Origin: Sipunculus nudus
Taxonomy: Eukaryota; Annelida; Sipuncula; Golfingiida; Sipunculidae
Length of the DNA stretch: 64,000 nucleotides
Direction of reading: 5' to 3'
Assembly: GCA_026874595.1 (NCBI GenBank)
Contig: CM049319.1
Location: 3,934,601-3,998,600 of the forward strand
Shown piece by piece: positions 53,183 to 64,000 of the stretch. The first letter of the stretch is position 1; every line of letters starts with the position of its first letter. The position numbers were made by a program, and so were the translations under genes. The notes below the pieces were generated by a model that was given only the letters and a program-made list of their open reading frames with translations, was not told where the DNA came from and ran no database searches.

Positions 53183-55479
53183 TATATATATATAAATATA
53201 TTAAATTTATTTTGACTGTTGTGTCTTTGTAATTTATACATTAAACCTTCATTTGCTGTGGTCATCTTTTCAGTCACTCTACTGCATGGTTATCTTTCAA
53301 TTTATAAATTAACCCTCAATTCTCAGTGGTCATCTTTAGATTCACACATTAACTCTTTAATTGTTTATTTAAGCATTAATCATTACTTTCATCAGTACCA
53401 TAACGCCATGTTATCTGATGGAAACATAAAGAACATTAACTAAATGATGGTATGTTAACTCTTTGTAACTACCTTAATCTTTTAGGTATAACAAGGGCTG
53501 CCATAAAATGTCAGGATCTTGGCAAGTGTGCTTTTATATCTTGAATATTCAGGAAACACCTATACACACCATTCAGTAATTTTTTTTTCACCAAAAATTT
53601 ATTATTTTTGGTCACATTTTTGATTCTGTACTCCTACCCACAAAGTACTAAGCTATCCTCTTATCTTGCCTGATCTCAGATATACCACGCCATCAGTTTA
53701 GACAGACCTCCACTAATTAATCTCTATGCTGCACCTCTTTGTCTGTTATGAAGGAGTCTGATTTTCTCAATTATTATGATCACAGATGATTTATGCCTCA
53801 TTGTGTATTCTGTATCTGACACATACATGATTCATTGCAGAAGAATAATTGATATCTAACTGACAGTGACTAATGACCCGTACTAGCCTGCCTTTAATCT
53901 GCCTGACAGTATGGTCAGCTGGTCTTGCACAGTCCTGTAGTGACTTAGGTATAATGATTCATAATGGAGTCCACTCAGTCAACAAATGAGAGGGGTTCTT
54001 ATTAGAGATGTGTAAAATGATGACCTGCGTGGTTAAATGTTTGGCTGCAGGTTAATGCATCACAGAGAAATATTTTACAAATCAGGGCAGAAAGAAAAAA
54101 ACTATTTTTAAATTCCAAAATGTTTAATGCAGGTTATTGGAAATATATTATAGGGGAAAAATTACAATCAGAGCAGAAAAACTATGTTAAAATCCACAAT
54201 TCTTACACTTGTTATTGTAGAAAAATAGCTTACAAATCAGAGCAGAAATAAATACAAGTATAGTCCTAAGTTATTTGATACTTCAGTCTCAAACAAAACA
54301 AAAAAATAAAAAACATAAGCATAATACATAATATAGCTAGTTCATAATTCATAACAACTGTAATACTGAAAATATTCAAATTTTTATAAATGACCCATTC
54401 ATCAGGAATATAGGTATATGAAAATATCCAAAATTTAATTTTTATAGCTCAGCTATGGTAGTTACCTATTTTGGTTGATCTTTGTTTTAAAGGCTAGGGA
54501 ATTTATAAATTAATAATAACATAAAACATTGCATTTTAAAAACATTTTCCATCATTCCAGTTTCTCTTTAGAGTGAATACTGGCTGTCTTATCAGAAAAG
54601 TTTGGCAGAATTGGTTACTTAATATAAATCTGAATCCAGAATTTGGGGAAACATTTCTTTAGAAAATATACTTTCAGCTAAACTTTTTCAGCAGTCAAAC
54701 AAATGTAATTTTAGAAATCTGGCTATTACAAACTAGAGAATGGGTGAGTGGCTGCCCTGCTGTACAGTGGTGATAGCACACCTGTGGTAAAGCCTGGATC
54801 CTTATTCTGGCTCAGGTTGGACCCCAAGTGAACTCAGCACATGGACTTGATTTGGTGACAAAGTGGCCTGTGACTGTGGTCATTTTGGTTGCTGGCTTGT
54901 AAACAAAGTGAGGCTATCATGTCACACACAGGGGGGGTCAAGTGTTCTCAGTTATCCAGGCCTAACCATCCAGTCAGTAGGCATGTGGACACAGTGTCTG
55001 TTTCCCCTGGATTAAGCATGGACCAGTACAGTCCAGACAGCAGAGGTCCCAGTGTTCCTCCATCCATCATCCCAGCTGTCAGCAGCTTAAATCAACAGCA
55101 GCTAGACTGATTTACATAGAATTTTACACCATGTTAGCCTGTGAGAAATATTCTGAAATTTGTTCAGAATTTATTTATGTTTAACAAAGATTTATAAATT
55201 AAATCTTTGTTTGTTTATCTAACAGTCTATTTGATTTTGCAATAACAGTCCTGAGTAATAATTGTGCAATTCTTGCTTTTTTGTTCAGATTGCAGGGAGG
55301 AGAATTTAAGTTTTGTTGTTGAACTGAATTCAAAGATATACCTAGGATAAATTTATCCTTGCCGATTAGCCTAAAAGATAGACCTTGTCAGAGTAGACTG
55401 CATGAAGGACAATCAAGTTTGGGTTGAGATAGAATCCAGACCCACATATTTCATATCCCTTAATTCCTCCCCCCCCCCC

Positions 55480-57690
55480 CCCCCAACCTTCCTAAATATT
55501 ATCCGATTTCATCCAAATTTGGGTCAGTGATTGCTCTCATGCATACCTTGGTTGGGATTTGTTTTGGAGTGTCTGGCTTCTGTCTGTCTGTCACTTTGTC
55601 TGTCAGGTTTTCGTTTTCGTGCGATAACTTTCTTAAATATTATCTGATTTAATTCTAATTTGGGTCAGTGATTTTTCTCATGCTTACCTTGGTTGGGATT
55701 TGTTTTGGAGTGTCTGGCTTCTGTCTGTCTGTCTGTCACTTTGTCTGTCCATCTGTCAAGTTTTCGTTTCTGTGCAATTACTTTCCCAAATATTATCTGA
55801 TTTCATTCAAATTTGGGTCAGTGATTGCTCTCATGCATACCTTGGTTGGGATTGGTTTTGGAGTGTCAGGCTTCTGTCTGTCTGCCACTTTGTCTGTCTG
55901 TCTGTCAGGTTTTCATTTTCGTGCGATAACTTTCCTAAATATTATCCGATTTCATCCAAATTTTGGTCAGTGATTGCTCTCATGCTTACCTTGGTTGGGA
56001 TTAGTTTTGGAGTGTCTGGCTTCTGTCTGTCTAACTGTCTGTCACTATGTCTGTCTATCTGTCAGGTTTTTAGCCCTCAGCCCTTAGGCTGATGGGCTAT
56101 TGTCGTCACCCAAGCTGTCCGTCCGTTTGTCCGTCCGGCGTCCGTTAACTTTTACCTTGTGAGCTGGATATCTTGAAAAGGATTCACCGTCAGAATTTTA
56201 TTTCCTCGGTAAAGGTGTATATCGACAAAATCTCGGTCAAGTTCGAAGATGGGTGACCTTGACCTATTTTTCTACATTTTAGAGCTGATTATAGAAAAAC
56301 ACTTAGATGCTTATTACTCAGGAACCATATGGTGGATTTTCACAAAACCTACTATGGTTATTGGAACTGATAGTCTGTACCTGCTATACAAGTTTGGTGG
56401 CGCCACCTACAATTTCTGATTTTAATGAATTTTTATCGGATTTTTCAACTTTGGGCTTGTGAGCGGGATATCTCGAAAAGGATTCACCGTAAGAATTTTA
56501 TTTTTTCAGAGAAGATGTATATTGACAAAATCTCGGTCAAGTTCGAAGATGGGTGACCTTGACCTATTTTTCTACGTTTTAGAGCTGATTATAGAAAAAA
56601 CACTTAGATGCTTATTACTCAGGAACCATTTGGTGGATTTTCACAAAACTTACTATGGTTATTGGGACTGATAGTCTGTACCTGCTTTACAAGTTTGGTG
56701 GCGCCACCTACAATTTCTGATTTTTAATGAATTTTTTTCGGATTTTTCAACTTTGGGCTTGTGAGCGGGATATCTCGAAAAGGATTCACCATAAGAATTT
56801 TATTTTTTCGGAGAAGATGTATATTGACAAAATCTCGGTCAAGTTCGAAGAAGGGTGACCTTGACCTATTTTTCTACGTTTTAGAGCTGATTATAGAAAA
56901 AAACATTTAGAAGCTTATTTCTCAGGAACCATTGGATGGATTTTCACAATACTTACTATGATCATAGGGACTGATGGTCTGTAACTGCTGCACAAGTTTG
57001 GCGGCGCCACCTGCAATTTCTGATTTTTTATTGAATTTTTCTTGGATTTTTCAACTTTGGGCTTGTGAGCGTGATATCTCTTAAAGGATTCACAATAGGA
57101 ATTTTATTTCTTTGGTGAAGATGTATATCGACAAAAATCTCGTTCATGTTCGAACATGGGTGACCTTGACCTACTTTTCAAGGTCACAGAGCTTATAATA
57201 GAATAAAACTTAGAAGCTTATTTTTCAGGAAGCATTTGGTGGATTGTTATGAATCATGGTACATACCTCTCCATTTTAAATTTATAACTGAGATATGTAC
57301 AGATATCAACCATGTGAGAACAGATATTTAGTCTTTGTTACTGTTGCCACCTCTAAACACTGTTCTTTTGGCTGAGGGCTTTTGTCAGCTTTTGCTGATA
57401 TTCTAGTTGTTTCCGTGCGATAACTTTCTTAAAAATTGTCTGATTTAATTCAAATTTGGGTCAGTGATTGCTCTCATGCATACCCTGGTTTGGATTTGTT
57501 TTGGAGTGTCTGGCTTCTGTCTGTCTGTCACTTTGTCTGTCAGGTTTTCGTTTCCGTGCGATAACTTTCTTAAAAAATGTCCGATTTAATTCAAATTTTG
57601 GTCAGTGATTGCTCTCATGCATACCCTGGTTTGGATTTGTTTTGGAGTGTCTGGCTTCTGTCTGTCTGTCTGTCACTGTGTATGTCCGAC
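55480..57690 (+). repeat. 139-150-bp satellite, six units, interrupted
   Basis: Units near 55484, 55625, 55775, 55925, 57420 and 57560 share CGATAACTTTC.TAAA.ATT, ATTTGGGTCAGTGATTGCTC, TTGTTTTGGAGTGTCTGGC and a (TCTG)n tract. The array is split by the element at 56071-57406. Open frames through it are repeat by-products. Confidence 0.8.
56071..57406 (+). mobile_element. Helitron2/Helentron-like element inserted in satellite
   Basis: The 5' end TAGCCCTCAGCC-CTTA-GGCTGATGGGCTA is a hairpin. GGCTGAGGGCT recurs inverted at 57370-57380, followed by hairpin TCAGC-TTTT-GCTGA (57385-57398) and terminal CTAG (57403-57406). The flanking satellite shows insertion between TTTT and GTTTCC with no clear target duplication, as expected for rolling-circle transposons. 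The core has a CCGTCCGTTTG stretch, GTTAAC (56145) and four ~300-bp tandem units. Exact GGTGGCGCCACC occurs at 56396-56407 and 56697-56708. No Rep/helicase is encoded. Confidence 0.65.
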
Positions 57691-60600
57691 CTTTATCAAG
57701 CATGAAAATCAACAAGATCCCAAAGTGTGGGACATTAATTCCACGAATTTGCTTGTTTGGTTAATGATTGGTTTATCACTTGTAGAAAGGACTGTCTTTA
57801 ATTTTGAATGCTATACCATGGCTGGGTATAATTGGGAAACCAACAGAAAGATTCTTTTGTGAGAATTCACAGTATCATTTCAAGGCACATGAAGGGATTG
57901 ATCAAGGGACCATCTACTCTGAAGAACAGGACCCCACATTCTCTTCATCTGTGTAGATTCCCTCTCTCACTCCCTTGTTGTTGCTTCACAACTTTACCAG
58001 CAGTGTCAGGAAACCAAGGGGTCATAGGTCAGATGGTTGATCAATTTTAAAGATTGGTTGGGTTAATGAAAATTTAAGATACAAAACTCACCATGACAAT
58101 GACTGGGTTTCAGATTTTGTTAGAGGTGTCTCTTGTAGGATATGTTATTTGAAGATTTCTTTTTCATTGACTGTGTGCCAGCTAGGTCAAATCTGTCATA
58201 TGTTCTATTTAAATTTACTAAGAGTTTATTTATAGTATTTATACAGTCATGAAAGCTTTCTTTTGTTTTGTAAACTATATCCCTTAAAATGACCCGAGAT
58301 CACATTTTAGTAGGTCAGGTTCCAGGTTTCACTGTATAAACAGGATATTACTTTTAAAACTTTTTAAGTCAATTTTGTCGTTGCTTGTAGGTATAACAGA
58401 ATATCATATGTACACTAAGGAAATCATGGACCGTACAGCTTTTTACTCTGATCAGATGTTCTCCATTTCAACTTTGAAAACAATTTCTTCACATTCATGA
58501 AAACATGTTGGAAAACTAAAGGTTTCATAAATGTCAGAATTGTTTTGCTGGAAATTCAAGAAATATGCACTGCTGGGGCCTGGTATATCAGTGTTTTAAA
58601 AATAATGTGCAAAATGTGTCATGTATTTACTGCTATATATGTATTCCCTAAATGTCATACTGGATTGTTATTGTTTTTGCCAAGCAGTGTGACAGTTGAA
58701 GTACCTTGATCAATATCTTGCCTTTCCCTAAAAATTAAAAAAAGTTGTTGCTCATTGTATCAACATACTCAGTCTGGTCAGTGAATGATAGGGAACTTTA
58801 CATGGAGGGAAACAGGATTGTGAGATCATTAAAGCCAAGATATTTAACATATCAAACTTAGTTAATTGTCTTTACCTGATTTATTTATTATGTCAGACCC
58901 AACATCTTCTTGCAAATTAGTAAAACAATATTTTTATCAAGATGTCAACCATCACATTCTTTAAGTCTTTAACAGTTAATTACTTAAGTCACATTAACTT
59001 AACATCATTTCCTTTTTCCAGGTAAACAAGTAATATTAATTGTTAGTTGTGCTTGGTGTGGGCTCAGCTGCTGTTGACTTAACTATGTAATTATAACCTT
59101 ATAATCACAGCAATAAGAAGAATCATGTCAGGTGGTTTTCTTCCAACAGTACTGACAAACACTTCAACAGTGCTTGATTCAATACCTTGTCTTGCAAACA
59201 CACATTTAATAAACCAAACTGTAATACAGTCCACTGTGTGGTCTCAGAGATCTGAAAACAGTTTTATACCCATGCAATTCAATCAGGATTCAATCATGGT
59301 TATAGACCTTTTCCACCAAACCAGGGACATCTGTTAATTAGCAATGATTGACCTGATTTGTCTCATCTTTATTTTGAATTAAAAAAAAAATGTATTTGTA
59401 TTCTCTCAAATAATATCAATTAAGCCTATCTTACAATCAGAGATGAGGCTCCATTTCACAGGCATGTATCAGGATGAGGCTGTAGCTTGTTTTGTTCAAT
59501 CTGACCAAGCTGGCTGAGAGGACCTAACACCGCAGACTATATGTTATGTGCAGTGTGCATTCTTGTGGAAAAGGTCAATTGATGGAATGTGGATTGAATC
59601 TGGAATATCCAAATAGATTCAGTTCACTTTCAGATCCCATCTGTTTTTATCTGGATTTAGAATTTACATGCCAATATGATGTACATAGACCTTTGGCTTT
59701 ATTTTATGTACATCATAAAAAAAAGATATTGAATCAACAAGAAGTTTTGTCATACTGGTCAAAGCTTTGTAAGTACAATGGAGGGAACACAAAGTGATAA
59801 TATTCCAGGTGATTCTACTTAAATATGATATCATCATATGAGAGTTGTTGTATACACACATCACTCACACATATATACTTCAATTATGAAACTGATTTCA
59901 CTTGCATACAGTGTGTAGGTATTATTACCAAGTAATAAATATTGAAAATAAGATTTTAGATAATAAGAACCAAAATGTCAAATTTAGGATAAAACCATCA
60001 GTAATCAGTGATGAAACTATAATTATTGTTCTTAGTTTATTTTATTATTACAAATATGTTATTACTTCATTCAGGCATTTCAAATGGCCAGTTCAATACA
60101 ATATAGCAAAACAGGTATTTCACAGATTTACCTTCATAACATTTATTATTGCAATTATGTATTATTATGTGTCTGGAATCTTTTCATGGTTGAATGTACA
60201 CAAATGTTCATGTAAGAGTTAATTAGTGAGAGTATAAAGGTAGTCGCTCAAGGGTTAATGAATTGTCTTTGACACTTAGCACATCAAGATTAGCAAACTC
60301 ACAGGAAGAATAATCATCAAGGTATAATTCACCTGAGAGTGAGAAATGTTCATTTATTTGTATTGTCTATACCTTCTATATATATGAGTCACCTAGGACA
60401 GGGACAGGCAGTGAAAGTTAAAGTTACAGTTTGGAGTAAGCATTTAGATAGAGAAGAAAATTTCTACAGCTAGGGTCATTGCCAGCATGTGAAGTCATCA
60501 TCATTTAGTTCATCATTAGAAGAATAACAGAAACTTTGTACATTAAGAAAAAGGAATAAACCATTGTTACATCATCACCAAGAAGTTTATTGCTCCTGGA

Positions 60601-61980
60601 ACTCCCTAACAACAACAACATATCACCGACCAACAAACATTAAAGTTCCAACCAGTGATAGTATGCATGGGCTGATTTCAATATGAAGTCCATCTGGCTG
60701 GCTTAGTTGCCATTTGAAAGGGCCAAAAAAGTATTAAGTTGGGAGGTAGAATTTACCAAACTAATGATTCAATAACCAAAGTTCAAAAGCAACAAGATTA
60801 AACTGCATTGGAAATGCGTATAGTAATAGTGGTCACATACAAGATTGGACATTTGAGATGAACTTCAAAGAATTGCTCTAATGCTAAAGTTACTGCCTGA
60901 TATCTGCATCAAACATATATACACTTATGGGTACAAAATCTGTGATCAAGATTACTTAAAAGCATCCTCATCCTTGTTTAGTTCTCCATCCAGCTAATTG
61001 CCATTTTCCTATTCTGTAAAACAAAGTTCTTATAGGTCACATATTAATTATCATTGCCATGCAGTCATAACGGAAATACAAACCATTTATATTGAGTTTC
61101 AGATTATATGGTCTGCCTTATTTATTTAGAATCTGCCTTTGTTTCCCCAAGAGCTTTGCATCTTATTGATCTTGTATTGTCTGAGGGGGAATTCATCTCT
61201 CACTAAAGATACATGAGACTTTGTGCCCCTGTCTCACCATGTGCCGGTTTTCGTACACCGTTCTGCCATAATGCGTTTTAGATAAAATATCCTTTTTTAT
61301 GATTTATACTTCAGTGTCTCTCGCTATTGTTCTTGGAATCACATTTGGATAATTGGCAAACCTTAGACCAGCTAGTGCATGGCGTCATTTTGTGAATATA
61401 GCAGCATGTGATCACACATATATCAAGCCTCTTATGATCAGTTCTTTGTGCGGATAATAAATACTTGACAAAGACAGATTTACCAAGAAAATGGTACATT
61501 TACTGCAAAGCTCCCAAGTTCTTTCAAGAGTGTACAAAAGACAGCCTCTGAAAAAAAAGACTTTTTTTTCTAGAAACACTTTCCCCAAGTAGATAAACTA
61601 AATGTGTAACAAAGGTCACATTGCTTTCACAAGGTGTCACCTTGAAGGTGGAGGCAACACGACTTCATTATTGTGATTTGTGTGACATATTTATTGAACT
61701 CTCTAGATTAATTTATCTGTAATAAGCTGTATAGGGAACATTTCCATAACCAAAGTGTCAGAGATTTAGCTCATGCATTGATCTGGTTTTGTTTCTTCAA
61801 TATTGAGGTGCACCAAATTATTACTTTATTCCTTCCACATTAAAAGTGAGCAAGATTCTTATAAATATATGTTGAGCTAGCCAAGTTATATACACAATGG
61901 TGCGGAACAGTAATTCTTTGGATCTGTTGAGATCAATTATACTTTTCTATAAGAAAGTCCAATTCTGGTTTATGCTCTGT

Positions 61981-62092
61981 GAATTGGAATATCTGGTTAG
62001 GAAAAGTTGAATTGAAATATCTGGTTGGGAAAAGTTGAATTGAAATATCTGGTTGGGAAAAGTTGAATTGGAATATCTGGTTGGGAAAAGTT
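61981..62092. repeat. 28-bp minisatellite, four units
   Basis: Four consecutive copies of a GAATTG(G/A)AATATCTGGTT-type unit with one or two substitutions each. Confidence 0.85.
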
Positions 62093-64000
62093 CAAAAGCC
62101 TGTCCTAGGACATCTAGGATCTGATTCTCATCAACATGCTGCATGGGTAAGAATGTCTGGTAGGATCAGAGACTGATGTCAATCAAAGACGTAAAATCAA
62201 GACTTATCTCCTCGACAGTCCAACTTGATTCTAACTGATTCAAAGTTCAATTGCCCTGTAAATGCTGCTGTTCTGCTTCACACAACCAGCATGCCAACAT
62301 ACACAACAATCCACCACTGCATAACAGCCATATACAGGTACCAGCATATATATACACAAAGTGGATAATGATAATGAAATAGCTGGATTTTTTCTTACGT
62401 GGGATTGAGCCACATGTAACAATTATATATACAGTTCTCTACTAGACAGCAGTTTTATTCTATTATATATACTAGTATTTTGCCTGTTGTTGCATTGGGA
62501 CAGGACCACTCGATTTCAGGTTGGAATTTTGGGGTTGGGTTTCCATCCATGAAGTTCATTGCTGTTTAGCAGTTCACTGGCATAGTTACTGCTAGATAGC
62601 ACTGCCATAGACCCTTTCTGAAATTTCCAAAATAATGACAAATTCTTCAGGATATATGAGAAAATATGGAAAATGACCCCCCCCCCCTTAGGGCACACTT
62701 GGCATCTTTCCTAACACTGTCATCTTTTGTTTCTGTATTCATGTCTGTTGGTGTGGTATCAAGCTTTATCAATTATTGCTTCCTGCTAAGAGTGTTTCTG
62801 GTGCCACATGATGTCAGGATTATTTAAGTCATGTATCTCAGACTCTGGATTCTTGGTGTAGAGTACATATCAGTAAGAACATCTGTGTTTTATAAAACAA
62901 CAGATCAAGAAGTGGTACTTAATAGGGTTTGGACAGTTATCGTAAAACCGCAGTAAACGCTGTTGGAATGTGGAGAGCTCTGATGCTTACATCTCCCTGA
63001 CATGTAAACACATCTGTTATAAACATGTTTTGATGAAAGAATCTGACAGGTTTGCCAGGGAGGTTGGTATATAAAAACATATACAAGATGTATCATTTAC
63101 ACCTTTATGTACTTACTCAACATTCAGCTGTCCCTGTAACCTTAAACATCATTATACATGTATAAAATTTACAAATATATTGTATTATAGTAATATTTTA
63201 AAAATATTTTCTATATTAATGAATATTATTATACTAAAACATCAGAATAATAACAAAATTACAAAAAAAAAGACTTAGAGAAACCTCAAAAAAGTGTTAA
63301 CCTGAAGAAGGAAGGCTGTTAAAAAGTAATACAAGGGCAGGGCTCAACATTAATGGTTAACTGCTTGCCCAAGGCAAGTATATAGTCCTGGAAAATGGTG
63401 AGAGAGCAAAGATCTTGTTAATAATACCTCTTTATCTCATACAACCTTCATTTGTATCTATTTAAATACTGAGAGAAATATAATTAAAAATGAAACATTT
63501 GAACACATTTGTTGTCGCACATAAAAAAAAATTCAACACAAGCATTTTGAACACTATTTGTGTAAGTGGTTGCAATCACTGATTTTTGTAGGGCAAGTGA
63601 AAATTCACATAAGACAAGTCAAAGCTTATTATTACTTGCACAGCTGAACAGGCACTTTTATAAGTTAATGTCAAACCCTGCAGAATGTCCAATAAGGAGG
63701 AAAGGCACTCAGTTAATGCAACTCTGTGTATGGTTTCCGTTTCCAGGAAAGCACTACTGTTATCCCCTTTAAAAGGTTAACATTCTGGTGCATTTGGATG
63801 GAGCAATTAATCTGCCATAAAAACTTTCTTACACCTGTACTTACCACTACAGTCTCTAGGCAGCAGGTAGAGTGTCTTTAATAGGGATGTGCCTACTTTG
63901 GAAAAGGTGCCTGGCAGTCAGGAGAGTTTTTACTGTAGTATAATGATTTTTTCAAGACTGATTGAGAATCAGTTGTTATGTTACACTTACGTTACAAGCA

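Larger units (their letters stand above)
38044..64000 (+). other. Intron 1 of PLCL, at least 25.9 kb
   Basis: It starts with the GTAAGT donor at 38044. No acceptor leading to a PH-domain exon was found before the window ends. The first 200 bp is CpG-rich with a GGGCGGGG box (about 38210). Apart from the repeats listed separately it is AT-rich and non-coding. Short open frames such as 50399-50722 and 54889-55110 have no donor or domain to support an alternative exon. Confidence 0.7.

Overview
The window is animal nuclear DNA and looks lophotrochozoan, most likely a bivalve mollusc. It is AT-rich, with short exons, canonical GT/AG introns, many (TA)n, (C)n and (TAA)n tracts, and several repeat types commonly met in mollusc genomes. 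The group assignment is inferred from repeat style and from one conserved gene; nothing in the sequence names the species.

Layout. 1-2362: a young, internally deleted LTR retrotransposon on the minus strand, whose remaining ORF has a C2H2 finger and a coiled coil. 2363-9547: no host gene; a hAT-like MITE with an 8-bp target duplication (2828-3254), a fossil Cys-rich exon (7786-8040) and composite repeats. 9548-14950: the standout, a 5.4-kb inverted-repeat transposon with an 8-bp target duplication and long terminal inverted repeats built from ACCGAGCG subrepeats. It carries one compact intron-containing gene, with a TATA box and a polyA signal, that encodes an SGNH/GDSL-type hydrolase followed by a NADAR (YbiA/DUF1768-like) domain. 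No transposase is recognisable. 14951-32462: more repeats, an IS630/mariner-like relic (about 23011-24050), a dispersed family carrying AAGATGGCGGC-like motifs, and a candidate solo LTR. 32463-37218: a near-perfect 2.37-kb tandem duplication, each copy holding a dead LINE reverse-transcriptase fragment.

The only clear host gene is at 37791-38043: coding exon 1 of a PLCL (PRIP, catalytically inactive phospholipase C-like) orthologue on the plus strand, with a KKTVSF motif and a GTAAGT donor. Everything from 38044 to the end is its first intron, at least 25.9 kb. That intron holds two elements with Helitron2/Helentron-like ends and internal tandem arrays (47058-48665 and 56071-57406), a 139-150-bp satellite interrupted by the second of them, a small tRNA-like element, and minisatellites.

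Several otherwise different repeat families share one design: a structured 5' end, a CGTCCG-rich stretch, GTTAAC, then tandem units containing the palindrome GGTGGCGCCACC. All functional statements rest on reading the sequence and on knowledge of the families; no database search was run.
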